24,647 nt of DNA from a virus, in the IMG/VR virus record IMGVR_UViG_3300046373_000013, positions 1-24,647 of that record. One strand, given 5' to 3'. Positions within the stretch are counted from its first letter, which is position 1, and each line of letters starts with the position of its first letter. The notes below the pieces were generated by a model that worked only from the letters and a program-made list of their open reading frames with translations, did not search any database and had not been told where the DNA came from. Below are positions 14,805 through 21,394 of the stretch, in pieces. The position numbers and the translations under genes are program-made.

Positions 14805-15219
14805 GCTCACGCGCTCCCAGCTCAGGCCGCTGGGCATGCGCATGCTACAGGAACAGGGTGGGGTGTGCTCCCTCTGCGGTAAGCCTGTGGACCTATCAAT
14901 CAAAGGCGAGATGGTAATCGATCATGATCATGAGAGTGGACTTGTTCGCGGTGCCCTACACCGATCATGCAATGCCGCCGAAGGAAAGGTGGCTAACGCA
15001 GCAGGTCGTTGGGGTGCAAAGAGTATGTCGTATGGGGCCATACTTCCGTGGCTCCGTAATCTTATTACCTATCTGGAGCGAGAACCCCAGCCCTACATCT
15101 ACCCCACCCACCAGACCGAAGAAGAAAAGCGAGTAGCCGCGAACGCTAAGGCCCGCCGTACTCGTGCCACCCGTAAGGCCCGTGAGGTCGTACGCAAATC
15201 AGTCGTCAAGAAGGATTAA
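14791..15219 (+). CDS. Recombination endonuclease VII (142 aa)
   Basis: A Holliday-junction-resolving and debranching nuclease of the T4 endonuclease VII type (His-Me finger), acting on branched replicative DNA and on DNA to be packaged. The zinc pair CSLCG (C26, C29) pairs with a second Cys region HRSCN (C60). The active site IDHDHESG (D44, H45, D46, H47) is followed by LVRGALHRSCNAAEG, typical of the family. The C-terminal ~35 residues are a highly basic tail (RRTRATRKAREVVRKS), likely for DNA contact. ATG 14791 has AGGAG at 14777-14781. The metallophosphoesterase gene starts three bases after its stop. Confidence 0.94.
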   Translation: MQPRKLTRSQLRPLGMRMLQEQGGVCSLCGKPVDLSIKGEMVIDHDHESGLVRGALHRSCNAAEGKVANAAGRWGAKSMSYGAILPWLRNLITYLEREPQPYIYPTHQTEEEKRVAANAKARRTRATRKAREVVRKSVVKKD

Positions 15220-15221
15220 GA

Positions 15222-16184
15222 ATGCGCCTCCTGAAACTCCTAAGCAAAGACCAGCACGTTGATGTGCTATCCCGACACTCCTGCAACGTGCAGGCTGCCG
15301 AGGTGTACACCAAGGCCATGGGACAACCAGTGACCCGCCAGAACGTTGCGTACTGGCGCAGCATCTTCCTCGACGAGGGGAGCAAGGCCAAGGCCGACCG
15401 TGTACTTGCAGCGACCCGCGTGCTGCGCAAGGCCGAGCCGGGTGACGACGTGGGCGACCTGTCATTCGTACCTGAGGTGGCTCGCCGCATCATCGTGATC
15501 GGCGACCTGCACGAACCGTACGTGCACCCCGATGCGTACACATTCCTCGAACACATCAAGAACGAGCACAACCCAGACCTTGCCGTACAGATCGGTGACG
15601 AGACCGATGGGCACGCCCTGAGCTTCCACGAGAGCGATCCAAACCTCGACAGCGCAGGTGTGGAGCTGGACAAGGCCCGGGCCGGTCTGGCGAAGCTGTA
15701 CGACCTGTTCCCGCAGGCTCTGGTGTGCCACTCGAACCACGGATCGCTGGTGTACCGCCGTGCGAAGTACGCAGGCATCCCGATCCAAGTGATCAAGTCG
15801 TACCGTGAGATCCTGTTCCCGGACAACACAGCCGCTGGTTGGCACTGGGCATTCAACTGGAAGGTTGAGACTCCGCTCGGTCCAGTGCTGTTTCGGCACC
15901 AGACCTCCGGCGATGTGCTGGATGCTGCTGCCGCTGAGGGTTGCAGCCTCGTGGTCGGACACGAGCACGGCAAGTTCGGCTCCCGCTGGGGCGCCACTAG
16001 CATGCGGCTGTTCTTCGGTGCGTACACCGGCTGCCTGATCGACAAGGACAGCATGGCGTTCGCGTACGGGAAAATCTACCCGCGCAAGCCGATCCTCGGT
16101 GTGCTCATGATTATCGATGGCGTTCCTGTGAACGTCCCTATGTTGTTGAACTCTGATGGAAGGTGGGTAGGTCCAAATGTATAA
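15222..16184 (+). CDS. Calcineurin-like metallophosphoesterase (320 aa)
   Basis: A two-metal phosphoesterase; in phiKMV-like phages a protein of this type sits between the endonuclease and the RNA polymerase. Motifs in order are GDLHEP (D95, H97), IGDETDGH (D126), SNHG (N172, H173) in place of the usual GNHE, FRH (H226) and GHEH (H247, H249). These are the core metal ligands. Residues 1-90 are a separate helical part with a helix-turn-helix-like segment (NVQAAEVYTKAMGQPVTRQN), perhaps for DNA binding. The substrate, nucleotide or nucleic acid, is unknown. ATG 15222 has AAGGA at 15211-15215. The gene overlaps its successor, a nucleotide pyrophosphohydrolase, by eight bases, hinting at joint nucleotide metabolism. 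Confidence 0.92.
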   Translation: MRLLKLLSKDQHVDVLSRHSCNVQAAEVYTKAMGQPVTRQNVAYWRSIFLDEGSKAKADRVLAATRVLRKAEPGDDVGDLSFVPEVARRIIVIGDLHEPYVHPDAYTFLEHIKNEHNPDLAVQIGDETDGHALSFHESDPNLDSAGVELDKARAGLAKLYDLFPQALVCHSNHGSLVYRRAKYAGIPIQVIKSYREILFPDNTAAGWHWAFNWKVETPLGPVLFRHQTSGDVLDAAAAEGCSLVVGHEHGKFGSRWGATSMRLFFGAYTGCLIDKDSMAFAYGKIYPRKPILGVLMIIDGVPVNVPMLLNSDGRWVGPNV

Positions 16185-16725
16185 GAATCCGCTTTACAAC
16201 TGGGGTGAAGGCTTCAGTAACCAACAAACCCTGCTGTGCGAGGTATGTGGTAAGCGCCCCGGAGCGCACTACTCGCTGGACGTTAAAACCAAGAGTATGT
16301 ACTGCACGCCGGGTGGGCGGGGCGGCGTAGACATGCCGGTATTAGACCTCCCCGGATATCCGGACGGGAATCCCAAGAGCCTACAAGGTGCCAAGAAGTA
16401 CAGCCTACGGTACTTACCGCTCCCCGCGAACATCGCGGTGAACCGGGCATTCGAGGACGGGGCCACGAAGTACGGCCCTGCGAACTGGCGTGAGAAGGGT
16501 GTGGCTGCAAGCGTGTACATCGACGCTGCGCTGCGCCACATCAACCAGTGGTACGACGGGCACCAAGACGACGCCTCAGACTCGGGCATCCCGAACCTTG
16601 GCCACGCCATGGCATGCCTTGCAATCATCCTTGATGCACAGCACTGTGGTACCTTGACCGATGACCGCCCATTCGGCTGCCTTGATACCGACGCAGCCCT
16701 GAAACGTGAGGTGAAAGATGCGTGA
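16177..16725 (+). CDS. DUF5664-type dATP/dGTP pyrophosphohydrolase-like protein (182 aa)
   Basis: Helical domain of the family annotated as dATP/dGTP diphosphohydrolase, expected to split dNTPs to dNMP and pyrophosphate. GATKYGPANWR (from residue 95) and ALRHINQWYDG followed by SGIPNLGHAMACLAIILDAQ are characteristic. The usual acidic GExxD...H pattern is altered: the Glu after Gly is His (GHQDD), and a His is replaced by Asn (IPNLGH), so metal binding may differ. The N-terminal 60 residues carry an extra CEVCGKR...YC element that could hold a zinc ion. ATG 16177 lies inside the metallophosphoesterase 3' end, with GTAGGT upstream. The stop overlaps the next gene by eight bases. The family assignment is firm, activity less so. 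Confidence 0.85.
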   Translation: MYKNPLYNWGEGFSNQQTLLCEVCGKRPGAHYSLDVKTKSMYCTPGGRGGVDMPVLDLPGYPDGNPKSLQGAKKYSLRYLPLPANIAVNRAFEDGATKYGPANWREKGVAASVYIDAALRHINQWYDGHQDDASDSGIPNLGHAMACLAIILDAQHCGTLTDDRPFGCLDTDAALKREVKDA

Positions 16726-16918
16726 CTTCTTCGGGCAACCACTGAGTCCCGGTGATGTGGTGGCGTTCGTCACCAAGCACTACCGGGACCTGACCATCGG
16801 CACCGTGGTGGCACTCACCGCCAAGCAGGTGCGGGTGGAGTACGTGAATGACATCCGCTCGAACACCACTGAGCAGACCCTGCGCTACCCTAGCGTACTA
16901 GTGCGGAGACCAGCATGA
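16718..16918 (+). CDS. Small SH3-like hypothetical protein (66 aa)
   Basis: A 66-residue beta-rich protein (MRDFFGQPLSPGDVVAF, LTIGTVVALTAKQVRVEY) whose pattern fits a small SH3-like or KOW-like barrel. From memory, short phage proteins beginning DFFGxxLxxGDxV are widespread and unassigned. It overlaps the previous gene by eight bases, with GAGGTG at 16708-16713. The stop overlaps the next start as ATGA. Confidence 0.78.
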   Translation: MRDFFGQPLSPGDVVAFVTKHYRDLTIGTVVALTAKQVRVEYVNDIRSNTTEQTLRYPSVLVRRPA

Positions 16919-17223
16919 TAGCCGCCCTAGCAGTGTTTTCTGCAGCGTACGCAACAGTGATGTTGCTAGGGCTGCAATCCAAGCTGATGCGTGACAACAA
17001 ATGGAAGATGAGCTTCTGCACAAGCTGGCTCATCACCTGTGCCCAGACGGGCAGCACGTACGCAATCGCCCACAACGCCCTGCCCATTGAGAGCTACCTG
17101 TTCTTCAGTGGGTTGGGCGGCAGCGTGGGCATTGTGTCTGCGCACTTCGTTTATGACTGGTATGACAAGAGGTTCAACCATGCTTCCGTTTCTGCAAGTC
17201 CCCGTACACAAGGGCCTAAGTGA
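16915..17223 (+). CDS. Three-helix membrane protein (102 aa)
   Basis: Three hydrophobic stretches suggest membrane helices: residues 2-20 (AALAVFSAAYATVMLLGL), about 33-53 (SFCTSWLITCAQTGSTYAIA) and about 60-80 (YLFFSGLGGSVGIVSAHFVY). A polar tail follows. It should sit in the host inner membrane. A holin is conceivable, but T7-like lysis genes lie in the late region, and no endolysin is adjacent, so no lysis role is assigned. From memory, a similar small membrane protein occurs next to nucleotide-metabolism genes in other podophages. The start overlaps the previous stop as ATGA. Its 3' end overlaps the next gene by 44 bases. Confidence 0.8.
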   Translation: MIAALAVFSAAYATVMLLGLQSKLMRDNKWKMSFCTSWLITCAQTGSTYAIAHNALPIESYLFFSGLGGSVGIVSAHFVYDWYDKRFNHASVSASPRTQGPK

Positions 17224-17374
17224 TTCGCTACATGCAGCAATCGACACAGGCAACCACGAAGAAATATACGGCGTGATCGATAACGCGGAGGACGCCTTCG
17301 CCGCTGGGCAGATCGATGCCGTCCAGCTGGGTGACCTGTTGGATGACTTTCGTATCTGGGAGGAAAGTGTATGA
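17180..17374 (+). CDS. Small acidic hypothetical protein (64 aa)
   Basis: A 64-residue acidic helical protein (start MLPFLQVPVHKG, then AIDTGNHEEIYGVIDNAEDA). The frame is open far upstream, but that part runs inside the membrane protein gene. ATG 17180 has AGAGG at 17168-17172 at good spacing. The stop overlaps the next start as ATGA. No family is recognised. Confidence 0.7.
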   Translation: MLPFLQVPVHKGLSDSLHAAIDTGNHEEIYGVIDNAEDAFAAGQIDAVQLGDLLDDFRIWEESV

Positions 17375-17565
17375 TCCAGATGTGTGAGCACTGGGCAGAG
17401 CCACTGCGCGGAAAGTACAAGGGTAGGTTGGGTAGGATTCAGCACCAGACCTCACCTCATCCACTGTCATCGCATAAGCGGCGCTGGGCAATCTGGTTCT
17501 ATCACCCGCAGGCCAAGATGATCTTCATGCAGGAAGATGGCTTCATAGTGAGGATTGATAAATGA
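17371..17565 (+). CDS. Small basic hypothetical protein (64 aa)
   Basis: A 64-residue basic protein (MIQMCEHWAEPLRGKYKG, ending MQEDGFIVRIDK). The pattern of short strands suggests a small beta fold. ATG 17371 overlaps the previous stop (ATGA) and has GGAGG about eight bases upstream. Its stop overlaps the following start, again ATGA. Function unknown. Confidence 0.72.
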   Translation: MIQMCEHWAEPLRGKYKGRLGRIQHQTSPHPLSSHKRRWAIWFYHPQAKMIFMQEDGFIVRIDK

Positions 17566-17723
17566 TGTTCCCCGAGGACCGGGTCGACTATGTCGGCCCA
17601 ATCAAGGCCAAGATGGACGCCGGGGACTACGACGCAGCGCGGAAGCTGCTGCGCAAGGTGCCCAAGGAATTACGCAACAGTGTGTCGTGGACTATCGCGG
17701 CGATGACCGCAATCGTACTTTGA
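17562..17723 (+). CDS. Small hypothetical protein before RNA polymerase (53 aa)
   Basis: A 53-residue helical protein (MMFPEDRVDYVGPIKAKMDA, then YDAARKLLRKVPKELRN). The ATG at 17562 overlaps the previous stop as ATGA, with GAGG at 17549-17552. The stop TGA 17721-17723 forms part of the GAGGT Shine-Dalgarno of the RNA polymerase gene, eight bases before its ATG. Composition and context support a real gene; no function is known. Confidence 0.7.
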   Translation: MMFPEDRVDYVGPIKAKMDAGDYDAARKLLRKVPKELRNSVSWTIAAMTAIVL

Positions 17724-17730
17724 GGTAGCA

Positions 17731-20193
17731 ATGGATCTTTATCAACGTCAGATCGATATCGAGCGTGAGTACACGAACGAAGGGATCGTTCAGGCGATCC
17801 GTAAGTGGGAGAAGGACCTCGCAGAGGGGCGCCTCGCAGACACCGGCGTAGGCCGGAACCTGATCATCCGCACGTACGGACTTGTGCGGGACGAGTTGGA
17901 GAAGATCTGCACAGCTGGAACCCGTGGCGTCGGTGGCCGATACCGCACCCTGCTGAAAGAGATCGGCATGGATCGCTGCGCCGTGATCGGTCTGCGCTCC
18001 GCGCTGGGTCTTGTGGGCGGTGCACGCTCCAAGTCCTCTCGTGACCTGCGCAGGGACCGCGTGGGCCTGCCGCTAGCGCAGGATCTGATCAGTGATGCCT
18101 CCCAGAGTCTGGAGCTGGAGCACATGCTGTGCAAGCTTCAGATCGCTGCGCCGGGGTACATGCACCGGGTGACGAATAGTATGGCTGAGGCCCGCACTAA
18201 GTCCAAGAACCACAGAAAGCGTACGTTCGCAGCCAGCGCCAACAACGTCAAGGTTGGTGCTGAGAACGTTCTGTGGAGCAACGCGGAGGGCGAGGGTGCT
18301 GGCCGTCTGGTGATGGAAGCCCTGATCAATGCGGGCATCATCGAGACGTACGATATTCCCAAGAGTCGCGGGCAGAACTGGGTGGCCATTCGAGCCACCT
18401 CATCGATCGAGGAACACGTTGAACGCATGGGCAGTACCATCAGGGCGTTCCTGATGTACCCGCCGATGCTAGTGCCGCCGAAGCCACACACGAAGGACAC
18501 GCTGTTCTACGGTGCCTCGTACCTCACTGAGGGTATGGCGCCACACTCGTGGACTGTGAAGTTGCGGACCAGACGAGCTGACCATAAGCGGTGGATCGCT
18601 GATAACATCGGGCAGGCTGTGTTCGACGCGGGCAACAAGGCTGCGCAGCAACCGTACGTGATCGACACCGAAACTGCTGGCATCCTCCGCGATGTATACG
18701 CATCTGGCGTGTACAACGGCATCGCGGGTATTCCCACCCGGGACCCCATTAAGCCGCCCGAGTACCCTCACCCCGAGGGCTGGGATCGGGAAGATCCGAA
18801 GCTGCTAGACGCGCACAACGAGTGGAAGGTACTGGCCCGACAAGCATACTCTGACGAGATCGTGCGAAAGTCTCACGTTCTGGAATTCCACCAGACCATG
18901 AAGTACCTCCGTGAGTACTCGGGCAATGCCCTGTACTTCCCAACGTACTTCGACTGGCGTGGCCGCCTGTACTTCCGTAGCCGTATCAACCCGCAGGGTA
19001 CGGACTTGGTCAAGGCTGTGCTACAGTTCGCGAACAAGAAGGCGCTGGGCAAGCGTGGGGTGTACTGGCTAAAGGTTCACGTAGCGACGTGCTACGGCTT
19101 CGATAAGAAGCAGTTCGACACCCGTGCCTTGTGGACGGACGAGAACATGGATATGATCCGGGATGCAGTGAACCGCCATGTGGACTCTGACTTCTTCCGC
19201 GCCGCCGATGCGCCGTGGTGCTTCTTTGTGGCCGCGCGGGAGTTGATCCGGGCCATTGACAGCGGCAGCCCAGAGACTTGGGAGACCGGTGTGCCTGTGG
19301 CTATGGACGCCACCTGCAGCGGCATGCAGCACCTGTCCGCGGTCCTGCGTGACCCGGTGGGCGGGATGTTCACGAATCTCCTGCCGAACCACGGCACCGA
19401 AAAGGAGGACATCTACGCTGGGGTGGCAGCCGTGGCTGTATCGAACATCCAGCGGGACCACGAGAACCTTGTGCAGGCACAGTACTGGCTGAGCGCGGGC
19501 GTCCCACGTAGCGCTGCGAAGCGCCCTGTGATGACGTACGTGTACGGCGGCACCCTCATGAGCTGTGGGGATTACGTGCTGCTGGACATGCATGAGCGCG
19601 GCATGCTGGGCCTACCAGAGTACAGTCCGATGAAGTTGGCCGTGTACTTGGGCCGACACTTGCGCCGGGGTATCGAGAGCGCTGTACCGTCCTCAGCGAC
19701 CGCCATGCGGTTTCTGCGCACGTTGGCCGGACTGATGCCGACGGATCAGGCGATGCGCTGGGTGACGCCAGCCGGGTTCCCGGTGATCCAGCACTACGCC
19801 AAGGAGGAGGTGGTGCGGGTTGACATGCAGGGTCTGGGCATCACGCTCAGCATGACCCGGTTCGACCACACCAAGATGAACCGGTCTAAGTGCGTGAACG
19901 GGGTATCCCCAAACTTCGTGCACAGTTTGGACAGCGGGCACCTTGTACGGGTGATTGCCGCATACGAGGGCTGCCTCATCCCGATCCACGACTCATTCGC
20001 TACACATCCATCGGATGTTGACCGGATGCACGAGGTGCTGCGGGAAGAGTTCGTCCTGATGTACGCCGATGCAGATCCTTTGCAGACGCTAGTGGACTCA
20101 GTGAAACAGTTCACAGAGGCCGAAATCGAGTTGCCGCCGAAGGGCACGCTGGATATCCAGCTGGTTCGGAAGTCGGAATTCTTCATGTGTTAG
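17731..20193 (+). CDS. Single-subunit T7-like RNA polymerase (820 aa)
   Basis: A DNA-directed RNA polymerase that transcribes phage genes from phage promoters without host subunits. Catalytic elements are all present: FDWRGRLYF (D408, R412), VAMDATCSGMQH (catalytic D526), AAKRPVMTYVYG (K597, Y605, the same spacing as T7 K631 and Y639) and IHDSFATH (H753, D754). The region corresponding to the T7 specificity loop, about residues 690-715 (VVRVDMQGLGITLSMTRFD), differs from T7, so a different promoter is expected. At 820 residues it is shorter than T7 (883), and it ends FFMC instead of FAFA. ATG 17731 has GAGGT at 17722-17726. Placement directly before the virion genes is the phiKMV-like arrangement. 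Confidence 0.97.
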   Translation: MDLYQRQIDIEREYTNEGIVQAIRKWEKDLAEGRLADTGVGRNLIIRTYGLVRDELEKICTAGTRGVGGRYRTLLKEIGMDRCAVIGLRSALGLVGGARSKSSRDLRRDRVGLPLAQDLISDASQSLELEHMLCKLQIAAPGYMHRVTNSMAEARTKSKNHRKRTFAASANNVKVGAENVLWSNAEGEGAGRLVMEALINAGIIETYDIPKSRGQNWVAIRATSSIEEHVERMGSTIRAFLMYPPMLVPPKPHTKDTLFYGASYLTEGMAPHSWTVKLRTRRADHKRWIADNIGQAVFDAGNKAAQQPYVIDTETAGILRDVYASGVYNGIAGIPTRDPIKPPEYPHPEGWDREDPKLLDAHNEWKVLARQAYSDEIVRKSHVLEFHQTMKYLREYSGNALYFPTYFDWRGRLYFRSRINPQGTDLVKAVLQFANKKALGKRGVYWLKVHVATCYGFDKKQFDTRALWTDENMDMIRDAVNRHVDSDFFRAADAPWCFFVAARELIRAIDSGSPETWETGVPVAMDATCSGMQHLSAVLRDPVGGMFTNLLPNHGTEKEDIYAGVAAVAVSNIQRDHENLVQAQYWLSAGVPRSAAKRPVMTYVYGGTLMSCGDYVLLDMHERGMLGLPEYSPMKLAVYLGRHLRRGIESAVPSSATAMRFLRTLAGLMPTDQAMRWVTPAGFPVIQHYAKEEVVRVDMQGLGITLSMTRFDHTKMNRSKCVNGVSPNFVHSLDSGHLVRVIAAYEGCLIPIHDSFATHPSDVDRMHEVLREEFVLMYADADPLQTLVDSVKQFTEAEIELPPKGTLDIQLVRKSEFFMC

Positions 20194-20201
20194 GAGGGTG
20201 T

Positions 20202-20381
20202 ATGTGGACTTGGTATTACGATAAGCATTACGATGTAGTGGTAGCGCGGTTTACCACTGCGGATGGCAAGACCTACAACGCGCAGGCAAGAGGTCCATCT
20301 GAGGAGTTCTCGATCGACCAGATCATCGCTGAGATGCAGCTAAACATGAGCAATTACCTAGCTTCCAGAGGTTTGCAGTAA
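20202..20381 (+). CDS. Small hypothetical protein after RNA polymerase (59 aa)
   Basis: A 59-residue protein (MWTWYYDKHYDVVVARFTTA, ending MSNYLASRGLQ). A hairpin-like N-terminus is followed by a helix. ATG 20202 has TAGGAGGG directly upstream, built from the RNA polymerase stop; the GTG at 20187 lies before that Shine-Dalgarno and is rejected. The TAA stop is the first part of the second copy of the 22-bp repeat. Function unknown. Confidence 0.74.
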   Translation: MWTWYYDKHYDVVVARFTTADGKTYNAQARGPSEEFSIDQIIAEMQLNMSNYLASRGLQ

Positions 20382-20399
20382 TAGAACCGCACTCATCGT
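20378..20399 (+). repeat. 22-bp direct repeat, copy 2; candidate late promoter
   Basis: Identical to 9863-9884. This copy is followed by TAC and then GGGAGA (20402-20407), the initiation sequence of T7 and T3 promoters, although the spacing from TAATA to GGGAGA is six bases longer than in T7. It lies in the 84-base gap between the post-polymerase gene and the virion block, the expected place for a strong late promoter. Activity is inferred. Confidence 0.68.
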
Positions 20400-20402
20400 A
20401 CG

Positions 20403-20436
20403 GGAGAGTATGACAGCACAAGATGCGGTACTCTTC
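20403..20436 (+). other. Inverted repeat at the likely 5' end of late mRNA
   Basis: GGAGAGTA (20403-20410) can pair with TACTCTTC (20429-20436), eight pairs including one G-U, with an 18-base loop. It begins at the GGGAGA element after the 22-bp repeat, so an RNA starting there would fold its own 5' end. No T run follows, so it is not a terminator. A stabilising 5' hairpin or RNase III site is inferred. Confidence 0.5.
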
Positions 20437-20465
20437 TGTAAAGTGTGACGTACCTAAGAGGTGAA

Positions 20466-20663
20466 ATGCGAATGTCTTCTGATCAGAAGGTAACCTTTAC
20501 AAGAGAACAAATTGAGTGGTTGGAGCGGGAGTTTCCCGAAGATCCCTACGAGGAATCCTCCGACCTGCTCATCCGTAAGGCAGGGCAGCGCTCTGTACTT
20601 GCAAGAATTAAACAGATCTCACGAGTGGAGACTCGATATGTCCCTGTACATCGTATCTCGTAA
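20466..20663 (+). CDS. Small charged hypothetical protein (65 aa)
   Basis: A 65-residue protein (MRMSSDQKVTFTREQIEWLE, ending RYVPVHRIS) with a charged helix and acidic middle. The first helix vaguely resembles one turn of a homeodomain-like fold, but this is too weak to assign. AAGAGGTG at 20456-20463 precedes; ATG 20466 and ATG 20472 are both possible. It is the first gene after the candidate late promoter and overlaps the next gene by 26 bases. Confidence 0.68.
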   Translation: MRMSSDQKVTFTREQIEWLEREFPEDPYEESSDLLIRKAGQRSVLARIKQISRVETRYVPVHRIS

Positions 20664-21063
20664 CGCTACGGCTAACGACTGTGCTGAGGCCGCGGACACT
20701 ATGTGGTTCCAGCAGAAGTTTCCTCAGAAGCACTTCAAGTGCAGGCAGGAATATCGGGACATTGCTATTCGCGAGATTGCAGACTGCCCGTCGATCATCG
20801 CGTACCATCCGGACGCTGGAGACATCGCCGTTGGGTGGTTGGCTTTCGACGTGGACACCGATCTACACTTCCCCGGCAAAGGGGCGATTGTATACCACTT
20901 GGTCGTGGATAAGCACTTCCCGGAGGCCCTGCCTGCACTGATGCGCGAATTCGTACGACTGGCCCGCGCCAATGGCTGTGAGTGGTATCAGACCACCAAG
21001 CGAGTGGATGAGGTGACCCTCACGTCCACATTCAAACGATTATCAGGAGGCACCCGTGGGTAA
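20638..21063 (+). CDS. GNAT-like acetyltransferase (141 aa)
   Basis: The size and order of strands and helices suggest the GNAT fold: helical start, AVGWLAFDVDTD (the central strand with a Gly-Trp turn), GAIVYHLVVDKHFP, then PALMREFVRLARANGCEWY and a final strand region. The usual acetyl-CoA loop Q/RxxGxG/A is not clear, so catalytic activity is uncertain. Proteins of this kind occur just before the portal genes of other podophages. The frame is open from 20512, but ATG 20638 has GGAG at 20627-20630 and gives the expected length. It overlaps the next GTG start by eight bases. A target, host or virion, cannot be read from the sequence. Confidence 0.7.
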   Translation: MSLYIVSRNATANDCAEAADTMWFQQKFPQKHFKCRQEYRDIAIREIADCPSIIAYHPDAGDIAVGWLAFDVDTDLHFPGKGAIVYHLVVDKHFPEALPALMREFVRLARANGCEWYQTTKRVDEVTLTSTFKRLSGGTRG

Positions 21064-21391
21064 GAAGATTAAGAAAACACTGGCGAAGTTTGACCTCGGC
21101 CACCAGTTCGCCAAGAAGGCGGGCCTACCTGACCCGAGTGGCGATTTGTTCTATGGTAGCGAGCGCGCCCTGACCCCTGCCGAGCAGCAGGCAAAGGATA
21201 CGCTGAAGCAGCAGCAGGACCTCGCGAACCAGCAGGCAATTATCGCGCAGAACGCTACGGCGCTGCAAGCGAACTCCGCCACAGATAACACCGTGACTGC
21301 TATCTCTGGTGGCACTGCCGACGCAATGGACGTAGGCACTGACCTCAAGCGTAAGCGTGGCGGCTCCGTCAGCTCGCAACTGGGGATTTAA
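21056..21391 (+). CDS. T7 gp7.3-like virion/tail assembly protein (111 aa)
   Basis: Begins MGKKIKKTL and ends DLKRKRGGSVSSQLGI, the same basic-start, Gly/Ser-rich basic-end layout as T7 gp7.3 (MGKKVKK ... GGGINI), a protein found in the virion and needed for adsorption and tail assembly. The middle is Gln/Ala-rich and helical. It lies directly before the portal gene, as gp7.3 lies before gene 8 in T7. The start is GTG 21056, with a perfect AGGAGG at 21045-21050, five bases away. Assignment rests on ends and position, not on detailed similarity. Confidence 0.76.
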   Translation: MGKKIKKTLAKFDLGHQFAKKAGLPDPSGDLFYGSERALTPAEQQAKDTLKQQQDLANQQAIIAQNATALQANSATDNTVTAISGGTADAMDVGTDLKRKRGGSVSSQLGI

Positions 21392-21394
21392 CGT

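Noticed and set aside
16177-16725. Genome with 2-aminoadenine (Z-DNA) suggested by the MazZ-like protein
   Set aside because: No PurZ or DatZ gene is visible in the window, and proteins of this family occur in many phages with normal DNA.
16915-17223. Three-helix membrane protein as a holin
   Set aside because: No endolysin or spanin is adjacent, and T7-like lysis genes normally lie in the late region beyond this window.
20403-20436. Intrinsic terminator at the inverted repeat after the RNA polymerase region
   Set aside because: The stem is not GC-rich, and no run of T follows.
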